Part shown: positions 56,579-64,000 of the stretch, one piece after another
Numbering within the stretch: the stretch's first letter is position 1
How the letters are laid out: each line of letters begins with the position of its first letter
Assembly: GCF_003573695.1 (NCBI RefSeq)
Contig: NC_039360.1
Span: 65,411,911 to 65,475,910, forward strand
DNA: 64,000 nucleotides
Reading direction: 5' to 3'
Source of the DNA: Papaver somniferum
Lineage: Eukaryota > Streptophyta > Magnoliopsida > Ranunculales > Papaveraceae
Translations under genes and position numbers: made by a program
The notes under the pieces: generated by a model
Seen by the model: only the letters and a program-made list of their open reading frames with translations
Told to the model about the DNA's origin: nothing
The model's database searches: none

Positions 56579-59500
56579 CTCTAAAATATAACTGAAATGC
56601 CAATACCATGAGCCAAATTCTTACCTCTTCTCTAGTTTGTGGATGACCATACCACCATGGCCAAAACCACTGAACTTATTTAAATAAATTAGGTAGATCT
56701 CTTCTAACTATCATAGATCTTACATCTTCGTATGGTCAAATGAGATCTTTTGTTTTCCCTATCTTATATTGAACACTAATTCATTTACGTATGTGGTGCA
56801 TGTTGTGTGTTTTTATGAAAGAAATATCTCAAAATCAGAGAATCCAAACTATTAGTCATGGATGAACCTAATCCATCGAGACACCAACTGATTAGGAACT
56901 TAAAAACCGATTCTGGTCTTGAAATTCTTTTCTTCTTTTTCTTTTTTCAATAAATTTGTGATCATTTTGAGTGGTGAAAGAAAACCTTACTTAAAGTTTT
57001 AACCCTAGTAACAAGTTATTGCATATTCCATAGAACATGGAATTTAGTCCTAATCTTGCCCGGACAAAAGGAGAGCAAGTTGAACCAATCTTGAACTTTG
57101 AAAAATGTTTTATCTTTTATCATATACTTTTTTATTTATTTTGTAGATGATGGTTGGACTCACGTCACATGAGATCTGACTTGATACAGGTCAGTAGCTG
57201 GGTCACTTAGCTTAAGGAGGAGGAGGATTAGGTTGACCAACTTCCATTGATATACTTATTCCAGCATCCTACGAGCCTGTATGTGAATAAACTAACGTCT
57301 TACTTTCCTAGGGGCTTTTTTTTTATCCTGCAAATCATCTTTTGTTAACAAACAAACAAAGAAAAAAATCTAAGAAAATAGATCAAAGTGATTTGTTTTT
57401 GTATTAGGACCACAGTAACAGAATGAGATAATATATGACACCCGCTAAAAATAAACAATCGGGTGTTCATTCTCATGTGGAAATTCATTTGCGGCACCAA
57501 AATCAAAATGGCATCAGTCAGCTGTCATCTTAGAAACCTCTCCTCTCGGCAAAGTAGGATTTTTTCTTCCAGGACATGATTGATGAATTTTGGTCTTATG
57601 ATTTGTCTCATCCATCAAATGAAAAGTAGACGGTCATTTCTATGGGCCATTTGTCCCTTATTTTCCAGGTCGTCCTACCCTTTTTTCTTGAACATGTTTA
57701 TTCTTCAGCATATTTCGAAATAGTAGTTTGAGAAAGAAAATCCTGTAAGAGAAAGGCGTTAATCATTACCTGTATTAGATTTTTGTGGTCAAATAGTCGG
57801 ATTTTTCTTGGTGTTAGGTACGCCGTTAGATTAGATTCTTTACGTTAAGTCAGCTTAGTTACAAGATTTTATGTACACATACTAGGCAATGTAGGCATAC
57901 TCTTAGACCTTGAATGGCCACATGGCAAGCCTCAACCTCCACCTTTGTTATCTACTCCTACCTATAACGTTCTTTTTAATCACTGACTAACTCCCTTGAT
58001 AATCCCTTAAAATCATTTCAAATCCCAAATTCAGATCGCCAAAAATCTTATATATACATATTTAATGCACATTGAGATTGGATTAATGATTGAACACAAT
58101 CATGATTTGAAGTTAATGAATATAATTATAGAGGCGTGATCATGAAAATAGGGTACCATTTCATAATCCATTGCTCTAGAGTCTAGACTAAATATTCTTG
58201 AAACTACTCCTAAGTAACTGCCAGCATTCTCGATTATCTAATCATCAACAACATTTAATTTCTTAATTAGTAGAGATTATACTATACTCCACAAACTAGG
58301 CCGGCTTGTTTAAGGGCAAAATATGGTTCTTACTAGAGAGACTTGTGTTACCGCCAGGGGGAGTCCAGAGTTTGACTTTTTCAAGAGTTTTTTGTTTTTG
58401 TTTTGCCTTAACAGGAATGATGGACAGTGTCAAACATTCGCAGAACGGATTTTTATTTTTCCTTTTGGGAGATTGTTGAGGAACATCCTACTATCCAAGT
58501 AAAAAGTAACCGTATTAACAATCACAAGGCCCTCAAAATGGCTTCATTTTGATTTACTGGAGCCTTCTACATCTCATTCTTGCCAATGTTGCCCATTGCC
58601 AACTAGTGTAAGTTCCTTAGATATGTCCTTCCCCCTCGATGGTAAATGAATCTATCAGGTGTGAATGCGCGCTTAATGCTGTCCACTGTTAGCACAATCT
58701 TGAATAAGGAACACTAGTCTCGGGTGTGAACTATGATGGTAGGCACATGGTTTTCTTTGCAGTTGGTGAGTATTTCGTCCGATCCACTTGGTTCTACCCT
58801 TCTTTTGCATGCGACAAATTTATTAGAGAATATAATGAGGTTACAGTTTGTCTCGAGTCTCAACTCTCAATCAACTTGACTGATGTTTACGAAGTGTACA
58901 ATTTCCTTACCGACGGACCCATTTCTCCCTAATTTCAAGCAACTTTGAGAAATCCAAATTTTGAGTGGAATGAAAATGTTGACAAAATCACCTTTTAGGA
59001 GCTCATGAATGGGAAGTTCAGGAAATAGATTCTGTCGGTAAAACATTTTAATTTCGATGAGAACTATTGCCTCCTAATATGTGAACAAAGTTACTCATGT
59101 GTCAATCAGACTTGAACACGTCAAGTTGCCAACCACAGCATTCGCCATTCAGTTTTATAATCATGTCCCTCTTTCCGTATTCACCAGTTCAGTTTCGTCT
59201 CACACGGGCTTTCGCAGCAGATGGGCCACCGAACTCAGGTTACCGACTTTCACTTCAGCGTGCATCAGAGAAATGTTTGCATATGATTAAAAGGAAATGA
59301 ATCCCCAACTAGGGACTTGGAGAAATAAAGCACTAACCCTACTCATGGTAACCAGGCTAGTGTAGGATCCATTGCATGCATCAAAAGCTCATAATGTTGT
59401 CTCCAAAGACAAGACCAATAACTGCAATTACAGTAGCAATTGTTTAGTAAAAACAAATAGGAATCTTAATCCTCTTTTTTTCATAGGAAACACTTTCAAG

Positions 59501-59600
59501 ACTTTCAGTTACTTGACCATCTCTGCACCACCGAAAGGGTCTTTGGAAAGGCACTAGCTATTAGCCAAGTCAACTGAGTAAGTGGGAATTGGTAAGATGT
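56579..59600. other. intergenic, one unrecognised degenerate ORF
   Basis: The frame 58726-58932 (+) continues in the same phase through stops to about 59080 (LTDVYEVYNFLTDGPISP, then NPNFEWNENVDKITF), so it may be a decayed protein fragment of unknown kind. The rest lacks coding signals. Confidence 0.35.
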
Positions 59601-59790
59601 TACTCCCTCCGTTTCTTTTTAATAAGCTGGTTTCTACCTGTTTCCTAATTGAGAAAGTTAAATGTTACTTTAATTTTCTGTGACCATATTTATCTTAACT
59701 TCTTTAGATGACAAGTGTCATGTGGACCATTTCATTTTGCTTCTTTTGATGACAGCACGGGGACCATTTCAGTTTGACACTGTTTCCCAG
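59601..59790 (+). mobile_element. MITE-like repeat with TACTCCCTCCGTTTC start
   Basis: Starts TACTCCCTCCGTTTCTTTTT and contains 'gacaagtgtcatgtggaccatttca', which relates it to 44400-44587. The right end is not resolved. Confidence 0.55.
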
Positions 59791-60232
59791 CTTAAATAAA
59801 AGCACTTCTAATATAATTACTGGGTCTACAGTGAGTCAGACCTGATGAGATCCCACAAAAGATTTAAGTGATTCGGTAGGATGGTTGAGAACTTGAGATC
59901 CTACATAAAGTGCAGGGTTTAATGGTAACTTTTATTCAAGTTACCCAAAGTCAATATTATTGGACGAAATTCCACATGTGGTCAATGTGTCTAAATAACT
60001 TTTATGTGGTAGGATTCTTAGCGGAGTCTGATCTAGGCGCAATTTACTAATTGGAACTGCGAACCAGATTATCAGTGCCACTGGGAATCTTTAGTTTCGA
60101 ACTCTATATTTCAAATAACTTGCTCAGTAGTCAGTCCCTTTACATTACATTATGCATATATTTAACAAGAGAGATTCATAGTATGTACATACATAGTTAT
60201 TATTTCGTAAGAGGCGACCTAGAAATATTCAA

Positions 60233-63200
60233 TTACATTCGAGAGAATATGTAAACCTCGTCGAAGCCCCTCCTACATAAACCAAACGGAAAGGTAAAGC
60301 ATGTTAGACAGTTACAGTGATCAGCCAAGTACACTTAAACAATGGTAACTGAAACATTCAGAACTTACCCGGCCTTCCCACAAAAAGTAGGATTGTAATT
60401 GTAAATAAGGTTGTCAAGGACTTTCCTGGTTGGTGGCCTGTTTAAGGACTTTCTTGCCTCACTGTACAGGAAGAATGAGATGAGAGATATCAGTAAACTC
60501 CCATGATAAAATATAAAAGCCGAAGCAAAATACTTCACCAGAAAACATTGGTGTTCCTAAATTCCCGTCACTATTTGCATATGGGAAACCTCCTTTGAGT
60601 ATTTTTCCTCCAAATAAATCTTTCTACTTCATTCTTTTTTACCAATGAATTTACTAGCCAATTATGTTGATGGCCTCGGAACATATGCAGATGACACCCA
60701 GTCGAGTGCTTCATGGCTTCAGATCTAAATTTAATCGCAATTTTAACCCTCAATTGTGGAGATGCATTCGTCTAATGTGGTGGTTTATATTTATAGGATA
60801 AGAAGAATGCGAACTTATGACAAATACTGCAAGTTAGTTCAGATACCAGTACCTAAGGGAGAACATTTCCTAATACTCCGTGGGTTTGAACAAAATTGAC
60901 TTGTGAAGATATACTACTCCATGCATAGGCTTTCTCAAAGAAGAAACCGCAGGATTAGATTTACAGAACAACAGACAATATTTAGTCATTCTAGTATTAT
61001 GATCACTAAACAGTTCAATGTGACTACTTCCTTGGGCCATTCTTACACCACATATTGAGGATTACTATCTCCCTTCTAAGTCCTAATCTTAGTACCTGAC
61101 ATAAGCCACTAATACATTACATGCACTATGGAGACAGCTTGATCTACGAAGTTTGACCTTGGCTGCGTGAAATGCAAGTCCTAACCTAATTAGACTTGCA
61201 TAGACTCGACTGAGAATCACTGGCACACCCGTACTAACATGGCAGAGCTTGGGGATCTAGATTCAAATCTAAGACCAGTGCAACAGAATGTATCTTAAGG
61301 TCATTTTGATCTGTTATATATCAATGTAAGAAAGTCAGTAGTCATTTCCAGAAAAAATAACATAAAGAAAGTTGGAAGTTTCCAGTTTTTTATCACGCAA
61401 ATGAATTACTGCAAAAATCTTGTGACAGTTTAAAGATCTATTGAAGGAAATGGAAGCAGCAATCAATACCTGATAAAATAGTTTGCAACATGCTGAGTAA
61501 CTTGAATCGCATCTTCGGAGTGGGGAATCGTTGAGTATCCCCATTCGAAAGCATTTTTCTGCAATACATTTAGATCAGTGTTTGCAAGAATAAGATTGCA
61601 TTTCCATCGTGAGCAACAACAGTATGAACAAATTAGACATGTTAGATAGATACATGCACAATATATGTGGCTTCTTGGAGCAGTAAACTACTATTCACAG
61701 AACCCAGAAATGAAAGTAACAAAAAACACCAAACTAGTGATACATCATAAAAAGGAAACCAAACCAAGATGATGGACTGTACTTTTCCAAGTTGAATGCC
61801 AATCTATGAGGGACACAAATAAATAAAATATTGTAGAACAACAAACTACACAGCAGCATAAAGTGAGCTTCATATCATTTTATAGCAAGATTGAAAAGAA
61901 TTGTTAAGATAGATAACTCAGCCTTTTCCATGTTCCAGAAGCTCGGATGACCAATAGTTCTCTCACTGGTGATATACAATTGGTTACCTTTTCAGGAAAA
62001 GTTAAGCAAATGAAACAACCATCGGATAGGCCTAATTATACCTCTCAGGATTATAGCACAATTAGGTAGTACTATAACTGAACCCCACCCTAAGAGCATG
62101 TTTGGTTGGAGGGAATTGAATCCCTTACCCCAGAATACAATTCCATTCCCATGTTTGGTAGATAGAATAGGATTCCTCCAAAAACCCATGGGGGTGGTAA
62201 GTTCCCTCCTCTGGGAACATGAATCCTGGGGATGGATTCCCTTCCCACCATCCAAACATGCTCTAAGAGCTACCATAAAGGTATGCTAAATAAAGACAGC
62301 ATGCACAAGAATAGTGGACTCCAAAATTCCTAGATCAATGTCATTTATGAGTTCCCAGGATACAATTCCATTCTCATTTTTGGTAGATAGAATAGAGGAG
62401 GGATGGAAATAGGATTCCTCCAAAAACCCATGGGGGTGGTATGTTCCCTCCTCTGGGAATATGAATCCTGGGGATGGATTCCCTTCCCACCATCCAAACA
62501 TGCTCTAAGAGCTACCACAAGGGTATGCTAAATAAAGGCAGCATGCACAAGAATAGTGGACTCCAAATTCCTAGATCAATGTCATTTATGAGTTTCCAGA
62601 TATCTGAGAACAACCAAGATAACCTCCAAACTCCAAAAACTTAGAAGGAAACCAAGATTTAGAATTTGGAAACTCAGTTTCGTCGTATTTTCAGAACATG
62701 AAAAGGGCTGTGTGCTTATCCTCAAGTGAAAAGGTATTTATGCCTTTTTGTGAGCTCAAAAGTCGGGATAATGTAGACAAAATCATATGATGAAGCTAAA
62801 GAACAAAAAGAAAAAAATGAATCCGAGCCTGTACAGTCACCCTTACAATTTTGATGAACAATGATCTGAATATGACTAGGATTTATTATTCAAATTACAA
62901 CTCTAACCGGAACCTATGCAATAGGAGTTGAAATTGGACTCACATCCATCAACAGAACATAAGTTGAATTAAGTACAAGTAGTTCCCATTTCAAGTGGCA
63001 ATGAAACACATGTGCAGGAGTTAGAAAGAAGAATACCTCTGGGTGCCACTGGACGCCGGTGATCGGATAGTCGTGTGCTTGTACAGTTGAGACGTACTTC
63101 TGGTAAGAAATTGTCAGTAAAATAAGGCCCTTTAGAAGTGTATTAGAAAATAGCAATCAAGCTTACGGAATAGCTAACAGAGCACTACATGAAAATTACC

Positions 63201-63289
63201 TGGTTGTCTTCATCTGTGCATGTAGTCACGACCCTGAAAAAACTGCACAACGCGGAATTCTCCTGAAACCTCTCTGGCGATACACCATA
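60233..63289 (-). CDS. GGH: gamma-glutamyl hydrolase, 3' five exons
   Basis: A class-I glutamine-amidotransferase-fold peptidase that trims poly-gamma-glutamate tails from folates in the vacuole. Exons on the minus strand: 63289-63200 (YGVSPERFQENSALCSFF ... TTCTDEDNQ), 63099-63037 (KYVSTVQAHDYPITGVQWHPE), 61558-61470 (KNAFEWGYSTIPHSEDAIQV ... ANYFI), 60461-60369 (SEARKSLNRPPTRKVLDNLI ... GKAG) and 60272-60233 (RGFDEVYIFSRM, stop TAA). Every junction has GT/AG and the phases close exactly. HPE at the end of the 63099 exon supplies the catalytic His and the Glu of the triad. The nucleophile Cys and the N-terminal signal lie in exons beyond 64000. The conserved NAFEWG...IPHSEDA and YDEVYIF-like (here FDEVYIF) ends fit plant members. 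No defect is seen, so the gene is probably functional. Confidence 0.93.
62094..62263. mobile_element. Tourist-like MITE in a GGH intron, TSD TAA
   Basis: GAGCATGTTTGGTTGGAGGG at the left and, in reverse, GAGCATGTTTGGATGGTGGG at the right form the inverted ends. TAA lies on both sides (62091-62093, 62264-62266). These features fit a PIF/Harbinger-derived Tourist MITE. Confidence 0.75.
62353..62505. repeat. second, 5'-truncated MITE copy in a tandem duplication
   Basis: The right part of the MITE recurs from about 62353 to 62505, followed by a repeat of the downstream flank ('agctaccacaagggtatgctaaataaa...atttatgag'). A unit of about 240 bases has therefore been duplicated in tandem inside the intron. 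Confidence 0.8.
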
Positions 63290-64000
63290 CTGTGACACGG
63301 AAATGAATTCAGTCCTATAACGATTCAATATGGACAGGAAGGAGCTTATTGGGATTCAAATGAACAAAGCTTTAAAGCTTTTGAAATTGTCAAGACTTCA
63401 AGAACCAAAAACTCACTCATATGCTTTGTTTATTATTACTACCTCCGTCCCACTATTAGTTGAGCTACTTTATAACTAAATAAATTAGTTATAAAGTAGC
63501 TCAACTAATAGTGGGACGGAGGGAGTATTATTTTAGTGCAATGCTTACGAAGAAATAAAAATCACATCTGCCATGCTAATATTGATTTTGAGTCAGGAGT
63601 TTACCAAAAAATGATTTGAAGCATTCATTACGTGGCACGGCAGCAACGACCATATGAAACTTCAAACTCATGAAAACAATAAAAGTAAAAAGCCCACTAG
63701 GCATTGATATTGTGGAATCAGCATGTTGACTCGTTAACAATGCCTTCCATGTGGACATTAAAGTTCATTTTTATCGGTGTAGCACTGTAGGTGGAGTAGT
63801 TCTAAAGCTAATTCACCTTGTTATCTAATTCTTTTGTCATAGATATACGTCTACCACGCCAATGTTGCCTAGGAAATATCATTCTTAATATTTATAAAAA
63901 TAGAACCGTCTGACTGTAAGTTTACTTGAAGGCTTCATGGATGCATCTTTTTCTTTTGGACGACTCCTCCAAGCTAATTATGGATGCAACTTAGCAGCTA
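63290..64000 (-). other. intron of GGH, continuing past the window
   Basis: No upstream GGH exon was recognised between the acceptor at 63290 (GTGTCACAG) and the window end. The interval holds a small palindromic MITE. Confidence 0.6.
63439..63525. mobile_element. 87-bp Stowaway-like palindrome
   Basis: CTACCTCCGTCCCACTATTA at the left is mirrored by CTCCCTCCGTCCCACTATTA at the right, with near-perfect pairing over almost the whole length around 'taaataaatta'. TA flanks both ends, as in Tc1/mariner-derived Stowaway MITEs. Confidence 0.8.

Noticed and set aside
58726..59300. Possible gene from adjacent frames on the plus strand
   Set aside because: Repeated stops in the continuing frame, no known motif and no supported splice sites; mentioned only as a degenerate ORF.

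Overview
This is plant nuclear DNA: AT-rich, with GT-AG introns, long repeat-filled spacers and many nested transposable elements. The few host genes recognised are typical of a flowering plant, probably a eudicot; the species is not identifiable from the sequence alone.

Host genes are sparse. A minus-strand ABCF-type ATPase of the ABCF4/GCN4 class lies at 7095-9296, with a 5' leader intron up to 10048; its reading frame carries two opposite single-base discrepancies. An orphan exon of cytosolic ribosomal protein S11 (uS17) lies at 5868-6012 (-). A small secreted-peptide precursor with a C-terminal SVPSPGMGH motif (PIP/PIPL/CEP-like) is at 48561-48911 (-). The last five exons of a gamma-glutamyl hydrolase gene run from 63289 down to 60233 (-), with the 5' part outside the window. 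Two weaker gene remnants are at 11803-12600 (-) and 28623-31026 (+).

The rest is mostly mobile DNA. The most striking block is 12642-26988. A PIF/Harbinger-like TIR element with a TAA target duplication carries a decayed Myb/SANT-like ORF1 (+) and, convergent to it, a spliced plant-mobile-domain (PMD) gene (-). I see no DDE transposase. Exon 2 of the PMD gene is split by an LTR retrotransposon (15304-26078, TSD ATCTT) with a tRNA-Asp-type primer site and a gag-like ORF but no pol. Its 3' LTR is in turn split by a related solo LTR (21760-24566, TSD CGCAG).

A second nest is at 34497-44400. It holds a decayed LINE (-), with ORF1 interrupted by a 1.5 kb LTR-like insertion (TSD CACGA), abutting a repeat that starts TGTTAGAGCA and is itself split by a solo LTR (TSD TTGAT). 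Copies of the TGTTAGAGCA family also occur at 267, 1287 and 33575, and three of the four are followed by minisatellites of different sequence. A non-coding, minus-oriented LTR element (51192-56573, TSD AAACT) and several MITEs (Mutator-like, Stowaway-like, Tourist-like) complete the window.

The possibly undescribed item is the PMD-carrying Harbinger-like element. The copy here is dead, so any claim about function would need intact relatives.
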